Source: CAWGJC01 sp965276665 (GTDB lineage Bacteria; Pseudomonadota; Alphaproteobacteria; Acetobacterales; Acetobacteraceae). From it: a stretch of DNA of 64,000 nt. Both the position numbers and the translations under genes were made by a program. Of this stretch, positions 52,685 through 61,314 are shown piece by piece. The stretch spans positions 806,001 to 870,000 of the forward strand of contig OZ255620.1 in assembly GCA_965276665.1 (NCBI GenBank), given 5' to 3'. Below the pieces are notes generated by a model. That model did no database searches, had not been told where the DNA came from, and saw only the letters and a program-made list of their open reading frames with translations. Within the stretch, counting starts at the first letter, position 1; each line of letters begins with the position of its first letter.

Positions 52685-53936
52685 GCCGGAGCGCCTCCAC
52701 CGGATCGGTGCGCGCCGCGCGCCAGCTCGGGTAGAGCGTGGCGAGCAGGGACAGCGCGAGCGCCATCACCACCACCTGCGCAACTTCCCCCGGCTCCAGC
52801 TTCGCCGGCAGATGCGAGAGGTAATACACTTCCGGATTAAACACGCTGACCCCGGTGATCGCCTCGACCCAATGCTGCAGGCGCTGGATGTTGAGGCAGA
52901 ACAACACGCCGAGCACGCAGCCCACGAAGGTGCCGAGAATGCCGACCGAGGCGCCGCACATCAGGAAGATGCGCATCACCGCGCCACGCCCCGCGCCGAT
53001 CGTGCGCAGCACCGCGATGTCGCGCGTCTTGTCCTTCACCATCATGATCAGCGACGAGATCACGTTGAAGGCGGCGACCACGATGATCAGGGTCAGGATC
53101 AGGAACATGACGTTCCGCTCGACCTCGACCGCGGTGAAGAAGCTGTTGTTCATCTGCGTCCAGTCGACGATGCGGACGCGCGCGCCGGAAAGCGCCGCGG
53201 CGATGCGCTGGTGCACGGCCTGCGCGTTGTCCGGGTTGTCCACCATCACCTGGATCTCCGTCACCGCATTCGGTGACTGGAAGAACACCTGCGCCGCCTC
53301 GAGCGGCAGGAACACATAGCTGCTGTCGTAGATGCTGACGCCGGCGGAGAAGATCGCCGCCACCCGGTAGGCACGCACTCGCGGAATGGTGCCGAACGCC
53401 GTCGCCGCGCCCTGCGGCGAGACCAAGGTGAGGTTGCTGCCGACGCCCAGCCCGTAATTCTGCGCGAGCGTGGTGCCGATCGCGATCGCATTATCGCCCT
53501 GGAAATCGTCGAGAGAGCCGGCGCGGATATTGCCGCCCACCTCCTTGAGCGCGCGCAGATCGGCCGCCCGGATCCCGCGCACCAGCCCGCCCGTGGCGCC
53601 ACCGGTACTCGAGGTCAGCAGCGCCTGCCCCTGGACGATCGGCGTCGCCGAGACCACGCCCGGCACCGACCGGATCCTGCCGGCAACCGCGTCGAAATCG
53701 GGGAGCGGCACGCCGGCGCCGAACACGTCGATATGGCCGTTGATGCCGAGGATGCGGGTGAGCAGATCCTCGCGGAACCCGTTCATCACGCTCATCACGA
53801 TGATCAGCGTGGCGACGCCGAGCGCGATGCCGATCAGCGAGAAGGTGGCGATCACCGAGACGAAGCGCTCGCCGCGCCGTGCGCGCAGATAGCGCCCGGC
53901 AACGGCGCGCTCGAACGGCCCGAACATCGCGCTCAC
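52677..53936 (-). CDS. lolE: Lipoprotein-releasing system permease LolC/LolE
   Basis: Inner-membrane permease of 419 residues: one N-terminal helix, a large periplasmic domain, and three C-terminal helices (FtsX-like). Family segments: FERAVAGRYLRARRGERFVS, SVIATFSLIGIALGVATLI, GINGHIDVFG, RTIGAGRGAVMRIFLMCGA and a C-terminal WRAARTDPVEALRHE. A single LolC/E type gene with LolD is typical of Alphaproteobacteria, so LolF-like is also a fair name. Its start overlaps the proS stop as ATGA. Confidence 0.92.
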   Translation of the reverse strand: MSAMFGPFERAVAGRYLRARRGERFVSVIATFSLIGIALGVATLIIVMSVMNGFREDLLTRILGINGHIDVFGAGVPLPDFDAVAGRIRSVPGVVSATPIVQGQALLTSSTGGATGGLVRGIRAADLRALKEVGGNIRAGSLDDFQGDNAIAIGTTLAQNYGLGVGSNLTLVSPQGAATAFGTIPRVRAYRVAAIFSAGVSIYDSSYVFLPLEAAQVFFQSPNAVTEIQVMVDNPDNAQAVHQRIAAALSGARVRIVDWTQMNNSFFTAVEVERNVMFLILTLIIVVAAFNVISSLIMMVKDKTRDIAVLRTIGAGRGAVMRIFLMCGASVGILGTFVGCVLGVLFCLNIQRLQHWVEAITGVSVFNPEVYYLSHLPAKLEPGEVAQVVVMALALSLLATLYPSWRAARTDPVEALRHE

Positions 53937-55252
53937 CCCGCCTGCTGGCCGATGCGCGCGCGCGCCGCATCCACGCTCATCTCCTCGCGCGAGCCATCGG
54001 CGCGGCGCTTCAGCTCGACGGTGTTGCTGGCCGCGCCGCGCGGCCCGACGACGATCTGCCAGGGATGACCCATGAGATCGGCATCGGCGAATTTCACGCC
54101 GGCCCGTTCCTCGCGATCGTCGTAGAGCACGTCGGGGCTGAGGGCCGCGTAGAGCGTCTCGCAGATCGCATCCGTCGCCGCATCGCCCCGCTTCAGGTTC
54201 AGGATCGCGGCGCGGAACGGCGCCACGCTCTCCGGCCAGATGATGCCGGCCTCGTCATGGCTCGCCTCGATCACCGCGCCGACGAGACGCGAGACCCCGA
54301 TGCCGTAGCTCCCCATCTCGGGATGCACCGCCCTGCCATCCGCGCCGGCGATGGTGAGCCCCATCGGCGCGCTGTATTTCGTGCCGAAATGGAAGATGTG
54401 GCCGACCTCGATGCCGCGTCCCTCACGCCGTTTTTCCGCCGGCACCCCGGCCCAGGCCGCCGTGTCGTGCTTTTCCTCGGTGGCCGCGTAGAGCGATGTC
54501 ATGCGGCTGAAGAAGCGCTCGAGATCTGCGGCTTCGTCATACGAATACCGGGCGCGGACCCAGTCGATATCCTCAAAACCGGAATCGTAGAAGACTTGGC
54601 TCTCGCCGGTGGGTGCCAGAATGATGAATTCGTGGCTGAGCTCGCCGCCGATCGGCCCGGATTCAGCAACCATCGGGATCGCCTTCACGCCGAGGCGCTG
54701 GAAGGTGCGCATATAGGCGAGCATCATCCTGCGGTAGCTCACCACCGCATCCGCGTAGCTCATGTCGAAGCTGTACGCGTCCTTCATCAGGAATTCCCGG
54801 CCGCGCATCACGCCGAAGCGCGGCCGCACCTCGTCGCGGAACTTCCATTGGATGTGATAAAGGATCTGCGGCAGCGCGCGATACGAGCGCACCTCGCGGA
54901 AGAGATCGGTGATCATCTCCTCGTTGGTCGGCCCATACAGCATCTCGCGCTCGTGGCGGTCCTTGATGCGGAGCATCTCGCGGCCGTAATCGTCGTAGCG
55001 GCCGCTTTGCCGCCAGAGATCTGCCGGCTGGATGGTCGGCATCAGCACTTCCTGCGCGCCCGCGGCATCCTGCTCCTCGCGCACGATCTGCTCGATCCGG
55101 CTCAGCACGCGCAGCCCCATCGGCAGCCAGGCATAGATGCCCGCGGAGGTCTGCCGCACCAGCCCGGCGCGCAGCATCAGCCGATGCGAGGCGACCTGCG
55201 CTTCGGCGGGCGTTTCCTTGAGCGTCGGGATCAGGCTGCGGGACAGGCGCAT
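53933..55252 (-). CDS. proS: Prolyl-tRNA synthetase, short alphaproteobacterial form
   Basis: Class II aminoacyl-tRNA synthetase, 439 residues. It lacks the editing insertion of the about 570-residue E. coli form. Class II motifs: SAGIYAWLPMGLRVLSRIEQ, the motif-2 region FRDEVRPRFGVMRGREFLMK, and the ATP-site GSYGIGVSRLVGAVIEAS; the C-terminal domain is an anticodon-binding fold. Starts at ATG 55252 (MRLSRSLIPTLKETPAEAQ). Confidence 0.95.
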   Translation of the reverse strand: MRLSRSLIPTLKETPAEAQVASHRLMLRAGLVRQTSAGIYAWLPMGLRVLSRIEQIVREEQDAAGAQEVLMPTIQPADLWRQSGRYDDYGREMLRIKDRHEREMLYGPTNEEMITDLFREVRSYRALPQILYHIQWKFRDEVRPRFGVMRGREFLMKDAYSFDMSYADAVVSYRRMMLAYMRTFQRLGVKAIPMVAESGPIGGELSHEFIILAPTGESQVFYDSGFEDIDWVRARYSYDEAADLERFFSRMTSLYAATEEKHDTAAWAGVPAEKRREGRGIEVGHIFHFGTKYSAPMGLTIAGADGRAVHPEMGSYGIGVSRLVGAVIEASHDEAGIIWPESVAPFRAAILNLKRGDAATDAICETLYAALSPDVLYDDREERAGVKFADADLMGHPWQIVVGPRGAASNTVELKRRADGSREEMSVDAARARIGQQAG

Positions 55253-55572
55253 CTTGCTTCCAGGTGCTGTGATCGGCGCCGGAACCTACAGGCCAAGCCG
55301 ACCTCCGGCTACCCAGACCAGACGGGGGCAGACGAGAGTGCACCGGAGCAAGAATTGTGCAGTGCAACACAAAGCTGCACAAGAAATTTGCAGGGATTGC
55401 ACAGAACAGGCACGAAAATACGTGACTTCCAAAAGGCCACACGCTAACAACAATCCAGGCCTATGGCGTTCAACGCTGTTGAATCGGCCAAGTTTGGGGA
55501 GAAAACGGTTTTCCGGGCAGGATGAGGCATAAGCCTCGTCCTGCCTGATAATGTACAAAATTTAGGCAGTCG
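55253..55572. promoter_or_regulatory. TGC-rich intergenic region with a strong hairpin between DUF1467 and proS
   Basis: A 320-bp gap without a convincing gene. A TGC-rich cluster (about 55355-55404) contains a perfect 8-bp inverted repeat TTGTGCAG (55355-55362) and CTGCACAA (55375-55382) plus further TTGCA/TGCAC copies. At 55516-55545 is a 13-bp stem (one G-U pair) GGCAGGATGAGGC-ATAA-GCCTCGTCCTGCC, a likely terminator for the DUF1467 operon. Small frames here do not look like proteins. Confidence 0.5.
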
Positions 55573-55836
55573 CTATTGGTCTGTCGGCGCCGCAAGCCAT
55601 CCGTGCCGGAAGCTGAGATACGGGCTCTCGATCACCGCCACGCATCCGCCCCAGACGAGCGCCGCGACCAGGGTTGTCGCGATCACCTTGCGCCCGATAT
55701 GCGGCCGGGTCGGCGCGCCGCGCCAGCCGGATTTCTCATCCGCCTCGGCGACCGGCTTGGTGCCGACGGGCAGCACCGCGAACAGCACCGTCCACCAGAT
55801 CAGCACATAGAGAACGACACCGGTGAACCAGCCCAT
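55573..55836 (-). CDS. DUF1467 membrane protein
   Basis: An 87-residue protein of DUF1467, with two hydrophobic helices (MGWFTGVVLYVLIWWTVLFA, then VIATTLVAALVWGGCVAVIE). Between them lies the family signature LPVGTKPVAEADEKSGWRGA. It sits between rnj and proS as in other Alphaproteobacteria. ATG 55836 is 19 bp downstream of the rnj stop. The function is unknown. Confidence 0.85.
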   Translation of the reverse strand: MGWFTGVVLYVLIWWTVLFAVLPVGTKPVAEADEKSGWRGAPTRPHIGRKVIATTLVAALVWGGCVAVIESPYLSFRHGWLAAPTDQ

Positions 55837-55855
55837 CCGATCCGGCCCCTCCGCG

Positions 55856-57502
55856 TCAGACCCTGAGAAGATGGACGTCGACGATCGGCCGCTTCTGCAG
55901 GCGCTTGCCGACCGCCCGGCGCAACGCGGCGCGCGCCGCATCGGCCAGCGCCGCGTCATCGCGCCGCAGCGGCGCGGGCAGATCGGCCACCGCCACCTCG
56001 AACTCGTTGGTGACGCGCTCGGTCTCCGGATCGCCCTGCTCGTAGAGGCCCGGCGCGCTGATCTGCGGCCGGCCCATCAGCTTGCCGCCGCCATCGACCG
56101 CCAGGCTCGCCAGCACCATGCCGTTGCCGAGCATCCGCCGGCGGGCCGCCAGCACGCCGCCCTTGAGCGGCACCATCCGGTTGCCGTCGAGCGCGAGCCG
56201 GCCGACCGGCGCGCTGTCGACCACCTCTGCAGCGCCGGGAGCGAGGCTCAGAATATCGCCATCCTCAAGCAGGATCGGCGTGGCGCCGAGCTCCTGCGCC
56301 AGCGCCGCATGGGCGGTGAGGTGGCGCCATTCGCCATGCACCGGCACCGCGTAGCGCGGCTTGACCAGCTTGTAGAGGCGGCGCAGCTCGTCGCGGGCGG
56401 GATGGCCGGAGACATGGACCATATGGTCGGCATCGGTCATCAGCCGCACGCCGCGGCGCACCAGCGCATCCTGCACCACGCCGATCGCCCGCTCATTGCC
56501 GGGGATCGTGCGGCTGGAAAACACCACCGTGTCCCCCTCGCCGAGCGCGATGTTGCGGTGCTGGTCGGCGGCGATGCGGGCGAGCGCCGAACGCGGCTCG
56601 CCCTGGCTTCCGGTGACCAGGATCAGCAGATTATCGTCGGGGATCGAGCCCGCTGCATCCTCGGGCACGAATTCCTGAATGCCGCGCAGATAGCCGCATT
56701 CCCGCGCCGCCGCTTCCAGGTTGCGGAGCGAGCGGCCGACCATCGTCACGCTGCGCCCGGCTTCCCGCGCGGCCAGCGCGATGCTCTCGACCCGGGCGAC
56801 ATTGCTCGCGAAGCAGGTGACGGCGACCCGGCCGCGGAGCGAGCGGATCAGTGCCGCGAGCGTGCGCCGCACCTCGCTCTCCGAGCCGGAATGCCCTTCC
56901 ACCATCGCATTGGTGGAATCGCAGATCATGGCGAGCACGCCGGCCTCGCCGAGGGCGGTGAACGCCGCCTCGTCGGTGGGCGGCCCGACCGCGGGGTCGG
57001 GGTCGAGCTTCCAATCCCCGGTATGCAGCACGGTGCCGGCGGCCGTGGTGATCGCCAGCGCCTGCGCCTCGGGCACCGAATGCGCGACCCGGATGAAGCG
57101 GAGCGAGAAGGGCGGCAGCTCGAAGGCCCCCCCGGGCTCGATCACGGTGATCTTCGCCTCCTGCGCGAGCTGCGCCTCGCCGAGCTTCCGGCGCAGCACC
57201 GCGGCCGCGAAGGGCGTGGCGTAGATCGGGCAGCGGAGCTGCGGCCACAGCCAGGCGACGGCGCCGATATGGTCCTCATGGGCATGGGTGATGACCAGCC
57301 CGACCAGCCGGTCCCGTCGCTCCGCGATGAAGCCGGGATCGGGGAATACGATGTCGGCTTCCGGCGTGCTGGCATCACCGAAACCCATGCCGCAATCGAC
57401 GGCGAGCCACCGTCCGCCGCTGCGATAGAGGTTGAAGTTCATGCCGATCTCGCCCGTCCCGCCGAGCGGCAGGAAGGAGAGGTCGTGCGTCGCTAAATCC
57501 AT
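55856..57502 (-). CDS. rnj: Ribonuclease J
   Basis: Metallo-beta-lactamase/beta-CASP nuclease of 548 residues that processes and degrades RNA by 5'-exo and endonuclease action. Motifs: LPLGGTGEIGMNFNLYRSGG at the start, the zinc motif THAHEDHIGAVAWL, ICDSTNAMVEGHSGSE and VHVSGHPARDELRRLYKLVK. ATG 57502 directly follows the coaX stop (TGAATG). Confidence 0.93.
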   Translation of the reverse strand: MDLATHDLSFLPLGGTGEIGMNFNLYRSGGRWLAVDCGMGFGDASTPEADIVFPDPGFIAERRDRLVGLVITHAHEDHIGAVAWLWPQLRCPIYATPFAAAVLRRKLGEAQLAQEAKITVIEPGGAFELPPFSLRFIRVAHSVPEAQALAITTAAGTVLHTGDWKLDPDPAVGPPTDEAAFTALGEAGVLAMICDSTNAMVEGHSGSESEVRRTLAALIRSLRGRVAVTCFASNVARVESIALAAREAGRSVTMVGRSLRNLEAAARECGYLRGIQEFVPEDAAGSIPDDNLLILVTGSQGEPRSALARIAADQHRNIALGEGDTVVFSSRTIPGNERAIGVVQDALVRRGVRLMTDADHMVHVSGHPARDELRRLYKLVKPRYAVPVHGEWRHLTAHAALAQELGATPILLEDGDILSLAPGAAEVVDSAPVGRLALDGNRMVPLKGGVLAARRRMLGNGMVLASLAVDGGGKLMGRPQISAPGLYEQGDPETERVTNEFEVAVADLPAPLRRDDAALADAARAALRRAVGKRLQKRPIVDVHLLRV

Positions 57503-58312
57503 TCAATTGCCTTCGATGATTCGGGCTCTGTCCCGGGACAATGTGGGGGTTGGGTTCCGTTCCGCCAACATCCGCAGCCCTTCCAGGGTGATGTCGGGAT
57601 CGATCCGCTCGATCAGCGTGGTTCCTTCGGCGAAAAGCGGCGCCAGACCGCCCGTCCCGATCACCTTCATCGGCGCGCCGAACTCCGCCTTGATCCGGTT
57701 CACCAGCCCTTCGACCAGCCCGACATAGCCCCAATAGACGCCGGATTGCATGGCCGGGACGGTGGAGCGCCCGATCACCGCCTGCGGCCGGCCGATGCCG
57801 ATCCGCGGCAGCCGGGCCGCCGCCTGGTGCAGGGCCCCGATCGAGAGATTGATCCCGGGAGCGATCGCGCCGCCGAGATAGGCGCCCTCCTCGTCCACCA
57901 CGTCGAAAGTGGTCGCCGTGCCGAAATCAATCACGATCAGCGGACCGCGATAATGGTGGTGGGCGGCCAGCGAGTTCAGCAGCCGGTCGGCGCCGACCTC
58001 GCTCGGGGTGTCGGCCTTGATCTCGAAACCCCAGTCAAGCTCGGCGCGCGCGACCAGCGGCTCGAGCTCGAACCAGTCGCGGCAGAGGCGGCGCAGATCG
58101 TAGAGCGCGGCCGGCACCACGGTGCCGATCACCGCCGCGGTCAGGTCCGCGGCCTTGAGCCCGGCATGGGAGAGCAGCGCGCTCAGCCAGACCCCGTATT
58201 CGTCGGATGTGCGCTGCGCCTCGGTGCGGATGCGCCACTTGCCGCGCCATTCCCGACCGTCATGGACCGCGAAGACCATGTTCGTGTTGCCGGCGTCGAT
58301 CACCAGCAGCAT
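57503..58312 (-). CDS. coaX: Type III pantothenate kinase
   Basis: CoaX, 269 residues, phosphorylates pantothenate in CoA synthesis. Motifs: MLLVIDAGNTNMVFAVHDGR (phosphate-binding), GADRLLNSLAA, IDFGTATTFDVVDEEGAYLG and IGTGGLAPLF. Start ATG 58312 was chosen from the DAGNTN motif; the upstream in-frame extension is low-complexity. It is 28 bp downstream of nuoN, with no birA between them. Confidence 0.93.
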   Translation of the reverse strand: MLLVIDAGNTNMVFAVHDGREWRGKWRIRTEAQRTSDEYGVWLSALLSHAGLKAADLTAAVIGTVVPAALYDLRRLCRDWFELEPLVARAELDWGFEIKADTPSEVGADRLLNSLAAHHHYRGPLIVIDFGTATTFDVVDEEGAYLGGAIAPGINLSIGALHQAAARLPRIGIGRPQAVIGRSTVPAMQSGVYWGYVGLVEGLVNRIKAEFGAPMKVIGTGGLAPLFAEGTTLIERIDPDITLEGLRMLAERNPTPTLSRDRARIIEGN

Positions 58313-58340
58313 TGCGCGCGCCCCCGCCGATGCGGGGCCT

Positions 58341-59795
58341 TCACCCGAGCAGCACCCGCGCCGCCGCTTGCGCCGCGCCGACAACCGGGCCGGGCAGGAT
58401 GAAGAAGAGGGTGGTGAACAGACCGGTCGCCGCGGCGACAAAGGAGAGCGAGGGCGGCCGCTTGTCGAAGGCGGGCTCGGTCTCGTCGAAATACATCACC
58501 TTGATGATACGAATATAATAATAGGCGCCGATCACGCTGGTCAGGACGCCGATCACCGCGAGGGTGAAATTCCCGGCCTGCACCGCGGCGAGGAACACGT
58601 AGAGCTTGCCGAAGAACCCGGAGAGCGGCGGGATCCCGGCCATGCTGAACATGAACACGGCAAGCGCCAGCGCCAGCATCGGGTCGGTGCGCGCGAGGCC
58701 GCCAAGATCGGAGATGCGCTCGAGCGCGCGGCCTCGGCGGCGCATGGCGATGATGCAGGCGAAGGTGCCGGCATTCATGAACACGTAAGTGACGAGATAG
58801 ATGAGCACGCCGCGCACGCCGGCCTGCGTGCCGACCGCGAGGCCGATCAGCGCGTAGCCCATATGGCCGATGGAGGAATACGCCATCAGCCGCTTGATGT
58901 TCGTCTGCCCGATCGCCGCCAGCGAGCCGAGCACCATCGAGGCGATGGAGATCAGCACGATCAGCTGGTGCCATTGCCCGAGCAGGTGGCCGAACGGCAC
59001 CTCCAGCGCCCGCAGCAGCAGTGCCATCGCCGCGACCTTCGGCGCTGTTCCCATGAAGGAGGTCACTGGCGTCGGCGCGCCTTCGTACACATCCGGCGTC
59101 CACATATGGAAGGGCACGGCGGAGATCTTGAAGGTGAGCCCGGCGATGATGAAGACGATGCCGATCACCGCGCCGGCGGACAGGCCGGCCGGGCTGTTCC
59201 ACACCTGCGACAGCCGCGCGAAATCCATCGTGCCGGAGAAGCCGTAGGCGAGCGAAATGCCGTAGAGCAGCAGGCCGGAGGCGAGCGCGCCGAGAACGAA
59301 ATATTTGAGGCCTGCCTCGGAGGAGCGCAGATCGTCGCGCGCGAACGCCGCCAGCACGTAGATCGCGAGCGATTGCAGCTCGAGTCCGAGATAGAGCGTC
59401 ATCAAGTTCGAGGCCGACGCCATCACCAGCATGCCGACGGTCGAGAACAGCATCAGCACGGGGAACTCGAACCGGCTGATCCCCTCGCGCACATTGTAGT
59501 CGAGCGCCGCGATCACGCCGATCGCCGCACCCGCGAGGATCAGCACCTTCATGAACTTGCCGAATGCGTCCACGGAGAATTGGCCGCCGAAACCGATGCC
59601 GGCCGGCGTCGAGATCGCCAGCACCGCGGTCAGCAGGAAGGCGCCGAGGCAGAGCATGGAGCAGAGCAGGCTGCTATCCTGCTTGCGGAGCACCCCGAGC
59701 ACGAGGATGGCGAGACCGCACAGAGCCAGCACGAGCTCCGGCACCGCGAGCTGCCAGTTCATCGGCCCGAGGCCGATCAGCCCGGCATTCGTCAC
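58341..59795 (-). CDS. nuoN: NADH-quinone oxidoreductase subunit N
   Basis: Proton-pumping antiporter-like subunit of complex I, 484 residues with about 14 helices. Family segments: YLGLELQSLAIYVLAAFARD, FKISAVPFHMWTPDVYEGAP (conserved Lys and Pro), IKRLMAYSSIGHMGYALIGL and MAGIPPLSGFFGKLYVFLAA. GTG 59795 overlaps the nuoM stop as GTGA; an ATG at 59762 (MNWQLAVPELVLAL) is an equally good start. It is the last nuo gene before coaX. Confidence 0.95.
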   Translation of the reverse strand: MTNAGLIGLGPMNWQLAVPELVLALCGLAILVLGVLRKQDSSLLCSMLCLGAFLLTAVLAISTPAGIGFGGQFSVDAFGKFMKVLILAGAAIGVIAALDYNVREGISRFEFPVLMLFSTVGMLVMASASNLMTLYLGLELQSLAIYVLAAFARDDLRSSEAGLKYFVLGALASGLLLYGISLAYGFSGTMDFARLSQVWNSPAGLSAGAVIGIVFIIAGLTFKISAVPFHMWTPDVYEGAPTPVTSFMGTAPKVAAMALLLRALEVPFGHLLGQWHQLIVLISIASMVLGSLAAIGQTNIKRLMAYSSIGHMGYALIGLAVGTQAGVRGVLIYLVTYVFMNAGTFACIIAMRRRGRALERISDLGGLARTDPMLALALAVFMFSMAGIPPLSGFFGKLYVFLAAVQAGNFTLAVIGVLTSVIGAYYYIRIIKVMYFDETEPAFDKRPPSLSFVAAATGLFTTLFFILPGPVVGAAQAAARVLLG

Positions 59796-61309
59796 CGCAT
59801 CACCCCCGCTAGCCTGACCGTATCGAGAGCCGCCACATGGTGCTGCACCATCGTGTTCACCGTCGCCTCCCAGAACCCGGTGAAGCTCGACGGGTAGATG
59901 CCCATCCAGAGCGTCAGCACCAGCAGCGGCGCGAACACCGCCATCTCGCGCGGCGACAGATCCAGAATGGATTTCAGATCGTCGCGGGTAAGCTGACCGA
60001 AGATCACCCGGCGATAGAGGAACAGCATGTAGGCGGCGCCCAGGATCATCCCGAGGCTCGCGAGCACCGCGAGGTAGAGGCTGACATGGAAGGCGCCGAC
60101 CAGCACCAGGAACTCGCCGACGAAGCCGGAGGTGCCGGGCAGGCCGATGCTCGCCATGGTGAAGACCATGAAGACGATCGCATAGGCGGGCATCCGGTGC
60201 GCAAGCCCGCCATAGCGCGCGATCTCGCGCGTGTGCATCCGGTCGTAGACGACGCCCACACAGAGAAAGAGCGCGGCCGAGACCACGCCGTGGCTCAGCA
60301 TCTGGAACAGCGCGCCCTGGATGCCCTGCGCGTTGAAGGTGAACAACCCCACCATGACCACGCCCATATGCGCGACCGAGGAATAGGCGATCAGCTTCTT
60401 CATGTCGGCCTGCATCAGCGCGACCAGCGAGGTGTAGATCACCGCGATCACCCCGAGCGCGAAGATCAGCGGCGCGAAACTCGACGAGGCCTGCGGCAGC
60501 ATCGGCATCGAGAACCGGATGAAGCCGTACGCGCCCATCTTCAGCAGGACGCCGGCCAGGATTACCGACCCGGAAGTCGGCGCCTCGACATGCGCGTCCG
60601 GGAGCCAGGTATGCACCGGCCACATCGGCACCTTGACCGCGAAGGAGGCGAGGAAGGCGAGGAACAGCCAGCTCTGCATCGCCACCGGGAAATTCGTCCG
60701 CAGCAGCACCTGGATGTCGGTGGTGCCGGCGACATACCACATGGCGAGCAGCGCCAGCAGCATCAGCACTGAGCCGGTCAGCGTGTAGAGGAAGAACTTG
60801 AAGGCGGCATAAACCCGCCGCTGTCCGCCCCATACCCCGATGATCAGATACATCGGGATCAGCACGCCTTCGAAGAACATATAGAACACGACGAAGTCGA
60901 GCGCCGAGAACATGCCCACCATCATCGTCTCGAGGATGAGGAAGGCGAGCATGAACTCCCGCACGCGCGTGTGGATCGCTTCCCAGGCGGCGAGGATGCA
61001 GAGCGGCGTGAGCAAAGTGGAGAGCAGCACGAACAACACACTGATGCCGTCCACGCCCATGCGGTAGCCGACGCCGTATTCCGGCAGCCAGGGCAGGTTC
61101 TCGACAAACTGGAAGCCCGGGTTCGAGCGGTCGAAATCGAACCACAGCACGAGCGACAGGCCGAACACGATCAGGCTGGTCCAGAGCGCGGCCCAGCGGG
61201 CATTCGAGGCGACCGTCTCCTCGTCGCCGCGCACGCACATGATGACGAGGCAGCCGACCAGCGGCAGCCAGGTCAGCAGCGAAAGGATTGGAAAGCCGGC
61301 CGCGTTCAT
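59792..61309 (-). CDS. nuoM: NADH-quinone oxidoreductase subunit M
   Basis: Antiporter-like complex I subunit, 505 residues. Key segments: LTWLPLVGCLVIMCVRG, MFFEGVLIPMYLIIGVWGGQ with the conserved Glu, FAVKVPMWPVHTWLPDAHVE with Lys, KKLIAYSSVAHMGVVMVGLF and LPGTSGFVGEFLVLVGAF. I used ATG 61309; a GTG at 61318 overlapping the nuoL stop would add three residues. Confidence 0.95.
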   Translation of the reverse strand: MNAAGFPILSLLTWLPLVGCLVIMCVRGDEETVASNARWAALWTSLIVFGLSLVLWFDFDRSNPGFQFVENLPWLPEYGVGYRMGVDGISVLFVLLSTLLTPLCILAAWEAIHTRVREFMLAFLILETMMVGMFSALDFVVFYMFFEGVLIPMYLIIGVWGGQRRVYAAFKFFLYTLTGSVLMLLALLAMWYVAGTTDIQVLLRTNFPVAMQSWLFLAFLASFAVKVPMWPVHTWLPDAHVEAPTSGSVILAGVLLKMGAYGFIRFSMPMLPQASSSFAPLIFALGVIAVIYTSLVALMQADMKKLIAYSSVAHMGVVMVGLFTFNAQGIQGALFQMLSHGVVSAALFLCVGVVYDRMHTREIARYGGLAHRMPAYAIVFMVFTMASIGLPGTSGFVGEFLVLVGAFHVSLYLAVLASLGMILGAAYMLFLYRRVIFGQLTRDDLKSILDLSPREMAVFAPLLVLTLWMGIYPSSFTGFWEATVNTMVQHHVAALDTVRLAGVMR

Positions 61310-61314
61310 CGCAT

